A program made the translations under genes and the position numbers. DNA of 14,130 bases from Verrucomicrobiota bacterium (GTDB lineage: Bacteria; Verrucomicrobiota; Lentisphaeria; Oligosphaerales; Oligosphaeraceae): positions 1 to 14,130 of the forward strand of contig JAKLHU010000009.1 of assembly GCA_022709995.1 (NCBI GenBank), in the 5' to 3' direction. Below are positions 7,605-14,130 of the stretch, piece by piece (the stretch's first letter is position 1; each line of letters starts with the position of its first letter). The notes beneath the pieces were generated by a model. That model had not been told where the DNA came from. It searched no databases and saw nothing but the letters and a program-made list of their open reading frames with translations.

Positions 7605-7728
7605 GTAATCGGTCACCCATCAATAATGGCGGTCCTAGTGGACAGGCGCGCCAAGGTGGCGCCTCAGGCCCTGAGGCGCTCAAGCGTTGACTCCTCTATC
7701 GCTCAATTCTCAATGGGTGACCGATTAC
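7605..7728. mobile_element. 124-bp MITE with 16-bp terminal inverted repeats, IS66-like ends
   Basis: The left end GTAATCGGTCACCCAT (7605-7620) is matched by its exact reverse complement ATGGGTGACCGATTAC (7713-7728). Immediately outside both ends is the same 8-bp direct repeat AAAAAGAC (7597-7604 and 7729-7736), the expected target-site duplication. No transposase fits in 124 bp, so the element is non-autonomous. IS66 family elements are known for terminal repeats starting GTAA and 8-bp duplications, so a related IS66 transposase elsewhere in the genome is the likely mover (inference). The two ends differ inside the 16-bp repeats, as in an internal deletion derivative of a larger element. Perfect repeats and duplication suggest recent insertion into the shared upstream region of two divergent genes. 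Confidence 0.88.
7659..7679. repeat. Perfect palindrome inside the MITE
   Basis: GCGCCTCAGG (7659-7668) and CCTGAGGCGC (7670-7679) are exact reverse complements around one central base, close to the middle of the MITE. It could extrude as a cruciform or form an RNA hairpin with a few central bases unpaired. Confidence 0.8.
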
Positions 7729-7803
7729 AAAAAGACAGCTTGCCGGAGGCCAGGGGCGCTGGCGGCGGTTGGCGGCGGTTGAACAATTTGCTGGGCGGGG
7801 TGT

Positions 7804-7831
7804 CTGACAAAGCATGGCACTGTGGTATATT
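7804..7831 (+). promoter_or_regulatory. Extended -10 sigma70-like promoter for the C39-like protease gene
   Basis: CTGACA (7804-7809, five of six matches to TTGACA) is followed after 16 bp by TATATT (7826-7831), with an extended -10 TGG directly before it (7823-7825). Transcription would begin near 7838, giving a leader of about 70 nt before the ATG at 7909. This argues against a GTG start at 7837. The promoter lies 68 bp right of the MITE duplication and appears to be native sequence. Confidence 0.6.
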
Positions 7832-7908
7832 AGGCCGTGGTCCGGGTGGTTTCCGGTCCTGCCGCGTCGGCCAGTCGACACGTGATACAAAGTTATTCGG
7901 GAACTGGC

Positions 7909-9210
7909 ATGCATAAAGTGACAATGGCTTTACTGCTGGTGGTGATGGCTGTCTTGCGCGGCCAGTCGCTGGACAGCTTTCTGGAGGAGCGCGGGCGTCG
8001 TTTGTGGGACACGACCGGGCGCATGGTTCTCGAGTCTTTTCCGGGCACCCTGGGCTGGAGTGCCGCCGACTTTACGCAAATGCGGTACTCGGCGGACAGC
8101 GTTGGCCGGAAGCTGACGTTTGCCGGCATCCCCTTGCCCGAGGTCATCTTCTATTATGACGACAAGGCGGTGGACAAGCTATCCCGGAAGCTGGTCTCCC
8201 TGCAAGTATCGGTGTTCAACCGCGGCGATTGCGGCGCCTGGGACAAGAAGCGTTTCCAGGCGGCGCAGACGGCCGTGGAGAAGCGTCTCTGGGAGTTGAC
8301 GCGCGACCGCAATCCCAGCCGGAGTCGCCGTTTTCTCGACCAGGCGCGCATTGAGCAAGCCACTTGGCGGGCGCCCGGCTATGACGCGTCCCTGCGCTGG
8401 AGTGGCCGCGGGGACGAGAACGAATACATCACCCTGCTGTTTGCGGAGCGCGGTTCCACCGGCAAGCTCGGCGAGGAAATCCGCGCCAGCCTGAACCGCG
8501 GCGAGCTTCGCGACCGCAAAATAAAGGACCGCGACGGCGCCATTCGCCTGGAAATCCCGCCGGTGACCCAGGGCGGCAAGGGCTATTGCGTCGGCGCCAC
8601 CTTGGAACGTGTGTTGAAATACTTCGGCTCGGAGGTCGACCAGCACATGATTGCCCAAATCGCGGAGTCGGACGCGAAGGCCGGCACCAGCATGGACGTC
8701 GCGCTGCAGGCCTTGAAGAATGCCGACCGCAAACTGTACGTGCGGATCCAGGATGTTTATGTCGACGACAGCTTTGCCACGTTGGCCGGATTGAACAATC
8801 TGTTTGAAAAATACAACCGGCTGGCCCGGCAGAAGCGTCTGCCGGAGGTGGATGGCTCCTTGCGGCCGCGCGGCGGGGTGGTTGACCCGTCCGACCAGCT
8901 TGCCCGTATGGATCCGTCGGTGTTCATCGCCAGCCGGCAGAAGCGCGATCGAGGCGCCAAGTGGTTCATGCAGGAAATCCGCAACAACATTGACCGGTCC
9001 TATCCGTTGTGCTGGTCGCTGATCGTGTTCCCCCAGGACACCCAGCAAGGCCAATTTGGCTTTCACATGCGCCTCATCAATGGCTATAACGTGAAGAATA
9101 ACACGATTGTCTATACGGACACCTGGGGGCCGGAGTCGGCGGCAAAAACCATGCCTCTGGACGAGGCCTGGGCCAAGACCACGCATCTGATTCTGGTCTC
9201 ACCGCGTTGA
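7909..9210 (+). CDS. Secreted C39-like (papain-fold) cysteine protease
   Basis: The 433-residue protein begins with a signal-peptide-like segment (MHKVTMALLLVVMAVLRGQS, residues 1-20), so it should be exported. Residues 21-215 are a charged region with no recognised domain. The C-terminal half carries a C39-like catalytic set: Gln221 (oxyanion) and Cys227 in TQGGKGYCVGATLERVLKY, His386 in FGFHMRLINGYN, and Asp404 in YTDTWG. C39-like domains are common in extracytoplasmic proteins of PVC bacteria, and many are not ABC-transporter leader peptidases; no ABC domain is present here. Substrate and exact role are unknown. The ATG at 7909 is chosen because the signal peptide starts there; the ribosome binding site is weak (CGGGA). 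A GTG at 7837 would hide the signal peptide and coincide with the transcription start. Confidence 0.82.
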   Translation: MHKVTMALLLVVMAVLRGQSLDSFLEERGRRLWDTTGRMVLESFPGTLGWSAADFTQMRYSADSVGRKLTFAGIPLPEVIFYYDDKAVDKLSRKLVSLQVSVFNRGDCGAWDKKRFQAAQTAVEKRLWELTRDRNPSRSRRFLDQARIEQATWRAPGYDASLRWSGRGDENEYITLLFAERGSTGKLGEEIRASLNRGELRDRKIKDRDGAIRLEIPPVTQGGKGYCVGATLERVLKYFGSEVDQHMIAQIAESDAKAGTSMDVALQALKNADRKLYVRIQDVYVDDSFATLAGLNNLFEKYNRLARQKRLPEVDGSLRPRGGVVDPSDQLARMDPSVFIASRQKRDRGAKWFMQEIRNNIDRSYPLCWSLIVFPQDTQQGQFGFHMRLINGYNVKNNTIVYTDTWGPESAAKTMPLDEAWAKTTHLILVSPR

Positions 9211-9230
9211 GTCGCCGAGACCGCGCCGGC

Positions 9231-9246
9231 GCCCCATCGCCCCATC
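9231..9246. repeat. Two tandem 8-bp units
   Basis: GCCCCATC occurs twice in tandem just past the protease stop codon. It is short and may be chance in GC-rich DNA. Confidence 0.5.
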
Positions 9247-9303
9247 GCCCAACTGGCGGCCGGTCGTTGAACGCGCCTGGCGCCCCTGAACAATAGGGTC
9301 ATC

Positions 9304-9329
9304 GGCCGCCGCGCGGCGGCCAGCTGGCC
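9304..9329. repeat. Two overlapping perfect palindromes upstream of the alcohol dehydrogenase
   Basis: GGCCGCCGCGCGGCGGCC (9304-9321) is an 18-bp perfect palindrome, and GGCCAGCTGGCC (9318-9329) is a 12-bp perfect palindrome sharing its last four bases. They lie in the 210-bp gap between the protease and dehydrogenase genes. No T-run follows, so a classic terminator is not supported. They could be an operator or part of a transcript hairpin. Confidence 0.6.
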
Positions 9330-9420
9330 CGGGAAAGTCTTTCCAAAGCAGTTTATTGAAAAATAGCCATGCCTCAAACCGTGGGAAAGATGCTTCGGCA
9401 TCGAAAAAGGGAGCTTCCGC

Positions 9421-10584
9421 ATGAACGAATTCACGTACTACATTCCGACCAAGATCATGTTCGGTCCCGGCACCCTCAGCGCCTTGAGCAGTGTCCGCCT
9501 GCCCGGCCGCAATGCCTTGATTGTGATTACGGCCGGAAAGTCCGTGCGGGCCAACGGCTACTTGGAGCGGGTGCAGAATCTTCTCGCCGTCAATGGCTGC
9601 CGCCACGTGGTTTATGACCGCATTCTGCCCAATCCGATTCATGCCCATGTCATGGAGGGGGCGGCTCTGGCCCGCCAGCATGAATGCGACTTCGTCATTG
9701 GTTTGGGCGGCGGCAGCCCCATTGATTCGGCGAAGGCGATTGCCGTCATGGCGACCAATTCGGGCGATTACTGGGACTATGTCGCCGGCGGCACCGGCAA
9801 GGGGCAGCCGCTGGAGCGGGCGCCTCTGCCCGTGGTTGCCATCACCACGACTGCCGGCACCGGCACCGAGGCCGACCCCTGGACCGTCATCACGCACGAG
9901 GAACGCCAGGAAAAAATCGGCTTCGGCAATGAAAACACCTTCCCGGTGCTTTCCATCGTCGACCCCGAGCTGATGCTGACCGTGCCGCCCCTGCTGACGG
10001 CCTACCAGGGCTTTGACGCCTTCTTCCACGCGGCGGAAGGCTATCTGGCCAATATCGCCACGCCCATCAGCGATGCCTTTGCCCTGCAGAGCCTCCGGCT
10101 GCTCGCCAAATCGCTGTCAACGGCCGTCGCGGACGGCCAGAATCTCGCGGCTCGGACCGACGTGGCCCTGGCCAACACCCTCTCCGGCATGGTGGAATCG
10201 ACCTCGTGCTGCACGTCCGAGCATTCCCTGGCTCATGCCCTGAGCGCGTGCCATCCCGAGATGGCGCACGGGGCCGCCCTGCTGGCCATCTCCGAGGCGT
10301 ATTTTAACTTTTTCGCGGACAAGGTCCCGGAGCGTTTCCGCGCCATGGCCCAGGCGCTCGGCCGGGATGGGCGGGAACCGCAGGAATTCATCGCGGCCAT
10401 GATCCATATGCAACGCCAGTGCGGCGTGCATGGCATCCGCATGTCCGAGTTCGGCATCACGCGGGCCGAATTGCCGGCGCTGGTCGACAACGCCTTTGCC
10501 ACCATGGGCGGGCTGTTTGTGCTGGATCGCTATACGCTCAGCCGCGACGACGCGCTGGGAATTTTGACGGCAGCCTACCGTTGA
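9421..10584 (+). CDS. Iron-containing (group III) alcohol dehydrogenase
   Basis: The 387-residue protein is a complete group III alcohol dehydrogenase, an NAD(P)-dependent cytoplasmic enzyme interconverting alcohols and aldehydes. The N-terminal Rossmann-like domain carries GLGGGSPID (94-102), the coenzyme-binding signature, and TTTAGTGTEAD (142-152). The metal site is formed by Asp199 and His203 in GFDAFFHAAEGY, His268 in EHSLAHAL and His283 in MAHGAALL. His268 to His283 is 15 residues apart, one more than in FucO of Escherichia coli, and the usual Pro before the last His is Ala. The ATG has AAGGGAG at 9407-9413 with a 7-nt spacer. Relatives include fermentative alcohol, 1,3-propanediol and lactaldehyde dehydrogenases, so the substrate cannot be fixed. 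No glycyl-radical enzyme or microcompartment genes are nearby. Confidence 0.93.
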   Translation: MNEFTYYIPTKIMFGPGTLSALSSVRLPGRNALIVITAGKSVRANGYLERVQNLLAVNGCRHVVYDRILPNPIHAHVMEGAALARQHECDFVIGLGGGSPIDSAKAIAVMATNSGDYWDYVAGGTGKGQPLERAPLPVVAITTTAGTGTEADPWTVITHEERQEKIGFGNENTFPVLSIVDPELMLTVPPLLTAYQGFDAFFHAAEGYLANIATPISDAFALQSLRLLAKSLSTAVADGQNLAARTDVALANTLSGMVESTSCCTSEHSLAHALSACHPEMAHGAALLAISEAYFNFFADKVPERFRAMAQALGRDGREPQEFIAAMIHMQRQCGVHGIRMSEFGITRAELPALVDNAFATMGGLFVLDRYTLSRDDALGILTAAYR

Positions 10585-10585
10585 G

Positions 10586-10654
10586 GCCGGCCCGAAAGGC
10601 CCAACCGCGCCCCTGGCAGCTTTTTCCGGTCATGACCGCCTTGGGCCTGCCGGC
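10586..10654 (+). terminator. Possible stem-loop downstream of the alcohol dehydrogenase
   Basis: GCCGGC (10586-10591) and GGCCCAA (10598-10604) can pair with TTGGGCC (10641-10647) and GCCGGC (10649-10654), with an asymmetric bulge between the two stem parts. The loop contains a 12-bp palindrome, CGGTCATGACCG (10627-10638). No T-run follows the stem, so termination by an intrinsic mechanism is doubtful. Confidence 0.25.
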
Positions 10655-10727
10655 GACGACCCCTCGTGCGAATGCTCTGGGGGGAGCCGTCGGCGTTGGG
10701 CGTGGGCGGGGACGGCTACGCCCTCCC

Positions 10728-10749
10728 CGCGCGGGACAAATTTGGTGGA
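10728..10749. repeat. Diverged core copy left of the 61-bp array
   Basis: CGCGCGGGACAAATTTGGTGG (split as CGCGCGG then GACAAATTTGGTGG, the latter at 10735-10748) resembles the array core CGCGCGGCAAATTT. The second part recurs at 10976-10989 with one change. Confidence 0.5.
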
Positions 10750-10778
10750 TGGAAAATCACCCGCCACAAAGCGCAGAA

Positions 10779-10932
10779 TGGTGCGACCCTTGCGCGCGCG
10801 GCAAATTTCAACGGCGGGGGGATGTATCTGACTATCACCTGGTGCGACCCTCGCGCGCGCGGCAAATTTCAACGGCGGGGGGATGTATCTGACTATCACC
10901 TGGTGCGACCCTCTCGCGCGCGGCAAACGGCG
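10779..10932. repeat. 61-bp tandem repeat array
   Basis: Unit 1 (10779-10839) and unit 2 (10840-10900) are identical except for one base (T at 10791, C at 10852). Unit 3 (10901-10932) matches the first 27 bases with one change, lacks a 6-bp block TTTCAA, matches CGGCG, then diverges. The unit starts TGGTGCGACCC, contains an alternating CG run, then GGCAAATTTCAACGGCG, and ends CTATCACC, which forms a small palindrome CACCTGGTG across each junction. There are no unique spacers. It shares no sequence with the array at the left edge. Confidence 0.9.
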
Positions 10933-10956
10933 TCCTCTTCCTTCTTCATCACATAA

Positions 10957-10989
10957 GCGACCCTCGCGCGCGCGTGACAAATATGGTGG
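10957..10989. repeat. Diverged core copy right of the 61-bp array
   Basis: GCGACCCTCGCGCGCGCG (10957-10974) matches the start of the 61-bp unit and is followed by GACAAATATGGTGG (10976-10989), nearly the same as the sequence at 10735-10748. The array is thus bounded by two outer copies that resemble each other more than the inner units. Confidence 0.6.
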
Positions 10990-11325
10990 GGGCCCCCTTT
11001 TGGGTGGGTGGGCTTGATTTCTGGAACCCGCCGAAAAAGTTGCCTCCAAAACGGTTTTTTTCAAACAGTTTTTGACAGAATCATAGTGATTTTGTGCCGC
11101 CGCGGTATTGTGGATGCTGGCGGATGTGGCGTTTTCCACGTCATCTGCTTCTCATTCCCGAATTTCTTCATCACGCTTACCCTGCGCCGCCCGTCGTCAA
11201 TCAGGACGACGGCATTTTCGCCGAGAGGGCGGTTGGTGTGTGCCGTTCCGGGGTTCCCCAGGTGTTTTTCGGACGAGGTCTGCGCCGGGGCGATGCATTA
11301 CGGTACGTGTCGCCATGCTGGTTCA

Positions 11326-13038
11326 TTATGGCTGGCGGTGGTTTTTGAGCCACGCCTCGGTCATGGGGGCGACGGCGGCGGTCGAGCGGACGGGGTCGGT
11401 GTGGTAGATGGCGGCGACTTCATCCAGGGCGATGCTGACTTCCGGCGTCGGTTCGCCGTTGTTGGCGGCGAGGAGGGCGTCGATGCGGGCGCGGAGGACG
11501 AGCAGGCGCCAGCGCCAGGCCTGGCGGGCCCAGTCCGGCAGGCCGGCGTCCAGGCTGCTGGCCGCGCGCCAGGCGTCTTCGGCGCCGCGGCCGTCCGGGA
11601 CTCCGGCGGGATTGAAATAGATGTCAGTGGAGCGGGCTTTTTGGTACCCTGGCCGGGGCGTCAGGGACCAGTGCAGGGTGGATTTGCCGCAGTGGTTGCG
11701 TTCCAATTGGCGGAGGAGGGCGATGAATTCCTCGGTGCTTGGGCAGCCGTATTCGTAGCGGCAGTATTCGCGCATAATGTCTTCCCAGGCGTTGTTGCCG
11801 TTCCAGTAGAAGGCCGCGTAGGCGACTTTGTTGATGTCTTCGAAGATGCCTTCGGAATAGATCATGCCGCCGGCGGAGATGGTGCAGTTCTGTCCCCACA
11901 GGCGGGCGAACCGTTCCAGGAGCGGGCTGGCGCCCATGCCGCCCCAGGGGAATCGGCCCCACATGCTGATTTCCGGGAAATTGATCAGGGCCTTGCCGGG
12001 AAAGCGGCCGCGGCGGCGCGGGAAGACGGGGAATTCGGCGTGCGAGTCGGCCAGGATGATGTCGAACCAGTCGCTCTTGCCGGTGTTGATGTAATCGTCG
12101 AGGCCCTGCCATTCCGGTTCGCCGTGGTAGTCGAACAGCCAGGTGCTGAAGCTGATTTGGCAGCCCGGGAAATGCCGGCGGTAGAGCGGGGCGACGCGTT
12201 CGCCGGTTTTCAGCATGCCGTTGCATCCCCAGGGAGCGCATTGCGGGCAGGCGCAGCCGCCCTGGTCGTAGGACCACAGGGAGGATATCTTGGGCTCCAG
12301 GTCGGCAAACCAGGCGATGGTGTCGAGGTGATTTTTGAGGATGAGATTCAAGCCCTCCTGGGTGGACGGGCAGACTTCGCAGCCATAGAAGCTGCGTTTG
12401 GGATGGGTGGCGCGCAGGTGCTCCGGGGTGTTGGCGTAGCCCTCGTTCATCAAAGTCAGCACGGCCGGTTCCATGCCGACGGCCTTGCCGGTCTGATATA
12501 GCTCGTGCAGGCGTGCGATGAACGGCGCCAGGGCGGGATCGTCGGCGCTTTCGAAGTGATGCTTGTCCGCCCACAGGGCGAGATAATTGTAGCCATAGAG
12601 CGCCAGGTCCTCGATGTATTTGGCGACCTTTTCCACCGGGGCGACGTGGTAGAAGTTGTAGAAGTGGCTGGCGAAATAGGCGATGCGGACCGGTTTGGCC
12701 GGGGCGGTGGCGCCGCGCCAGGGGCCGATGGCGAAGTCGCCGCCGCGGAAAGTGCCGGTGCGGAGGAGTTTGCCGAGGCCATAGAGCAGGGCGGGGGCGC
12801 TGGCGCCGGCCAGGCGGATGTTTTTTTCCAGAGTCTCGGCAATGGCAAAACCCTCGGCCGGCAGGGCCGGGTCCAGGGCCAGGACCAGGGCGTTGCCCGC
12901 CGCCGGATCGAGGTCGGCGGCGTCAGAAGCAACCGTCCAGGGCGCGCCGCCGCGGTCGGCCAGGCGCTGGTTGAAAATGCGGACGGCGTTGAGCAGGAAG
13001 TCGTTGGGGGGGCTGGCCAAGATGATTTTACCGGGCAT
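11326..13038 (-). CDS. Putative glycoside hydrolase-like TIM-barrel protein with GH20/GH67-type N-terminal domain
   Basis: The 570-residue protein has an N-terminal alpha/beta region (about 1-115) resembling the non-catalytic N-terminal domains of GH20 and GH67 enzymes, including IRLAGASAPALLYGLGKLL. A TIM barrel (about 115-430) follows, starting PVRIAYFASHFYNFYH, and then a helical C-terminal part. A Cys-rich block YDQGGCACPQCAPWG (257-271), with GCEVCP at 218-223, suggests a structural metal or disulfide cluster; the family and substrate are not known to me. No signal peptide is seen. The ATG at 13038 is preferred for its AAGAGAG ribosome site about 8 nt upstream. A GTG at 13074 overlaps the stop of the upstream glycosyltransferase as GTGA and would add 12 residues; translational coupling at that site cannot be excluded. 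The two genes are very likely one operon. Confidence 0.65.
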   Translation of the reverse strand: MPGKIILASPPNDFLLNAVRIFNQRLADRGGAPWTVASDAADLDPAAGNALVLALDPALPAEGFAIAETLEKNIRLAGASAPALLYGLGKLLRTGTFRGGDFAIGPWRGATAPAKPVRIAYFASHFYNFYHVAPVEKVAKYIEDLALYGYNYLALWADKHHFESADDPALAPFIARLHELYQTGKAVGMEPAVLTLMNEGYANTPEHLRATHPKRSFYGCEVCPSTQEGLNLILKNHLDTIAWFADLEPKISSLWSYDQGGCACPQCAPWGCNGMLKTGERVAPLYRRHFPGCQISFSTWLFDYHGEPEWQGLDDYINTGKSDWFDIILADSHAEFPVFPRRRGRFPGKALINFPEISMWGRFPWGGMGASPLLERFARLWGQNCTISAGGMIYSEGIFEDINKVAYAAFYWNGNNAWEDIMREYCRYEYGCPSTEEFIALLRQLERNHCGKSTLHWSLTPRPGYQKARSTDIYFNPAGVPDGRGAEDAWRAASSLDAGLPDWARQAWRWRLLVLRARIDALLAANNGEPTPEVSIALDEVAAIYHTDPVRSTAAVAPMTEAWLKNHRQP

Positions 13039-13070
13039 GATGGTGACTCTCTTCGGGGTTGGGGTGACGC

Positions 13071-14130
13071 TCACGTTGCCGTCGGCGAGCTATGGCTTTG
13101 GCGCAGTTCTTCGTACCAATTGAGGAAGGCCGCGGTTTGCCGTTCCAGGCTGAATTCCTGTCCGCGCCGGGCGGCGGCGGCACGGCGGCGGAGTTGGTTC
13201 TCCCTGCAGTCGCTGAGCAGGTGGATGATTTTGGCGGCCAGTTCCGGCGGGTTGCCGGGGGGGCAGAGGCAGCCGGTCACGGCGTCGATGATTTGTTCCG
13301 GGATGCCGCCGACGGCGGTGGCGGCCACGGGGGTGCCGCAGGCCATGGCCTCGGTGATGGTTTTGCCGAAGGCCTCGGCGCGGGCCGTATGCACGAAGAC
13401 GTCGGCGGCACGGTAGTAGCTCGCCAGCCGGCTGGGGTTGGAAATAAATGGCACGCAACGTATATTGAGCTGGCGGAGTGCGGCGGCGGGGGTTTTGATG
13501 CCGACGCCGACGAACAGCAGGTCCGGCAGGCGTTCGGCGACCAGGCGGATGGCCTCCTGCAAGGTTTGCGGGTCTTTGAAGACGCTGTGGCTGGCGGCGG
13601 CGGCGAACATGGCGATGGGAGTTGCCGTTGGCAGGCCCAGTTCGCGCCGGGCGGCATCCTGGTCGCCGGGCTTGAACACACTGGTATCGATGCCATTCGG
13701 GATGACTCTGTAATCGACGGCTGTCAGCATGGATTGCCGGGCCTGGTCTAGTAGCCACTGCGAGGGCGCGGTCACATGGAAGCGGGTGGCGGCATAGATG
13801 CCGGCTTTTTGACGCCAGTTGTCGGCGGTGGCGTCGCGTCGGCAGCGCGGGTAGACATCCAGTCGCGGGCATTGGCCGCAGCCATTTTTCCAGCGGTCGC
13901 AGTCCATGAAGTAGGCGCAATGTCCGGCGAGCATCCAGGTGTCGCGCAGGTTGAGGATCAGCGGCGCCTGCCGGGCCAGTTCGGGCAGGATACGCAAGTC
14001 AAAATACCAGCCGTGGAGGTTGTGGCAGTGGATGACATCGGGGGGGGCCGGGCACCGGTTGACGATTTGCCGGCAGCCGGGAAAGTCCATTTCATCGCGG
14101 CCGGCCCGCCAGTCGGCCAGTCGGGCCGGC
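13071..14130 (-). CDS. GT4 family glycosyltransferase, 5' end beyond window
   Basis: The visible part (about 352 residues) is a GT4 (group 1, GT-B fold) glycosyltransferase using an activated sugar donor, probably for a surface polysaccharide or glycan. N-terminal domain motifs include DVIHCHNLHGWYFDLR, LRDTWMLAGHC and a Cys-rich stretch (GHCAYFMDCDRW, NGCGQCP) typical of one GT4 subgroup. The C-terminal Rossmann domain starts after IPNGID and contains the donor-binding EX7E motif EAFGKTITE and GTPVAATAVGGIPE. An ATG occurs at 14090, but the frame stays open to the window edge and its upstream residues (RLADWRAGRDE) read as normal family sequence, so the gene is truncated by the window and 14090 is probably internal. 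Its stop overlaps a possible GTG start of the next gene. Confidence 0.92.
   Translation of the reverse strand, partial: PARLADWRAGRDEMDFPGCRQIVNRCPAPPDVIHCHNLHGWYFDLRILPELARQAPLILNLRDTWMLAGHCAYFMDCDRWKNGCGQCPRLDVYPRCRRDATADNWRQKAGIYAATRFHVTAPSQWLLDQARQSMLTAVDYRVIPNGIDTSVFKPGDQDAARRELGLPTATPIAMFAAAASHSVFKDPQTLQEAIRLVAERLPDLLFVGVGIKTPAAALRQLNIRCVPFISNPSRLASYYRAADVFVHTARAEAFGKTITEAMACGTPVAATAVGGIPEQIIDAVTGCLCPPGNPPELAAKIIHLLSDCRENQLRRRAAAARRGQEFSLERQTAAFLNWYEELRQSHSSPTAT

Larger units (their letters stand above)
7457..7908. other. Divergent intergenic region
   Basis: This 452-bp gap separates the divergent glycoside hydrolase and protease genes. It holds a MITE (7605-7728, described separately), a good plus-strand promoter near 7804-7831, and a possible minus-strand -10 TATATT (7547-7552) with a poor -35 for the hydrolase gene. 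GGCGGCGGTT occurs at 7581-7590 and twice in tandem at 7761-7780. Neither strand shows a convincing gene. Confidence 0.6.
10585..11325. other. 741-bp gene-free region with repeats
   Basis: No convincing gene was found on either strand. From left to right it holds an inverted repeat after the dehydrogenase stop, a 61-bp repeat array with diverged flanking copies (10728-10989), and an AT-richer stretch (about 11010-11220) containing a run of seven T (11055-11061) and an isolated TTGACA (11072-11077) with no matching -10 box. Open frames through the array are not coding, because 61 is not a multiple of three and the frame shifts in each unit. Confidence 0.7.

Noticed and set aside
7837..7908. GTG start 24 codons upstream for the C39-like protease
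   Set aside because: It coincides with the predicted transcription start and would bury the signal peptide.
10779..10932. CRISPR-like 61-bp periodicity
   Set aside because: The whole 61-bp period is repeated, so there are no variable spacers.
11041..11062. Run of seven T as an intrinsic terminator
   Set aside because: No stable GC stem directly precedes it on the plus strand, and no gene ends nearby.
11061..11297. Minus-strand open stretch of 79 codons in the gene-free region, reading LGENAVVLIDDGRRRVSVMKK in part
   Set aside because: No start codon with a ribosome site near its beginning and no recognised family. It might be a gene remnant, but chance is as likely in this composition.
11008..12501. 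Plus-strand open frame of 497 codons opposite the glycoside hydrolase-like gene
   Set aside because: The minus-strand protein has coherent domains and an operon partner, while the plus-strand frame has shadow-type composition and no motif.

Overview
The window is a GC-rich bacterial chromosome segment with ten protein genes, packed mostly end to end on the minus strand. No rRNA, tRNA, prophage, integrase or CRISPR array was seen. The gene mix suggests a heterotrophic, carbohydrate-degrading bacterium: a GHL6-type glycoside hydrolase, a second TIM-barrel hydrolase-like protein, a GT4 glycosyltransferase, an EboE-like sugar isomerase-fold protein and a secreted C39-like cysteine protease. This would fit the Lentisphaerota/Kiritimatiellota/Verrucomicrobiota (PVC) group, but that placement is inferred from the gene families only. 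The replication and repair genes (dnaB, ung) show it is chromosomal.

Layout. Positions 1-162 hold three tandem 46-47 bp hairpin-forming repeats that run off the left edge and abut the stop codon of an eboE-like gene (162-1328, minus). dnaB (1331-2767, minus) lies 2 bp upstream of eboE, and a DppA-type D-aminopeptidase gene (2954-3733, minus) lies upstream of dnaB. A compact divergent promoter region separates dppA from a CPBP intramembrane protease gene (3870-4673, plus). That gene converges, 16 bp apart, on ung (4690-5391, minus), which lies downstream of a GHL6 glycoside hydrolase gene (5465-7456, minus).

The 452-bp divergent gap 7457-7908 contains the clearest mobile element: a 124-bp MITE with perfect 16-bp terminal inverted repeats beginning GTAA and a perfect 8-bp target duplication, features of the IS66 family. 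Right of it are a good promoter and a secreted C39-like cysteine protease gene (7909-9210, plus), then an iron-containing alcohol dehydrogenase gene (9421-10584, plus).

A 741-bp gene-free stretch (10585-11325) carries a second repeat array of different sequence: two almost identical 61-bp units, a truncated third, and diverged core copies on both sides. The right end is a minus-strand pair: a GT4 glycosyltransferase gene whose 5' end lies outside the window (13071 to beyond 14130) and a glycoside-hydrolase-like gene downstream (11326-13038).

No complete multi-gene novel system is visible. The most interesting signals are the MITE, the two unrelated tandem-repeat families, the orphan eboE behind dnaB, and two carbohydrate-active-looking proteins of unknown substrate.
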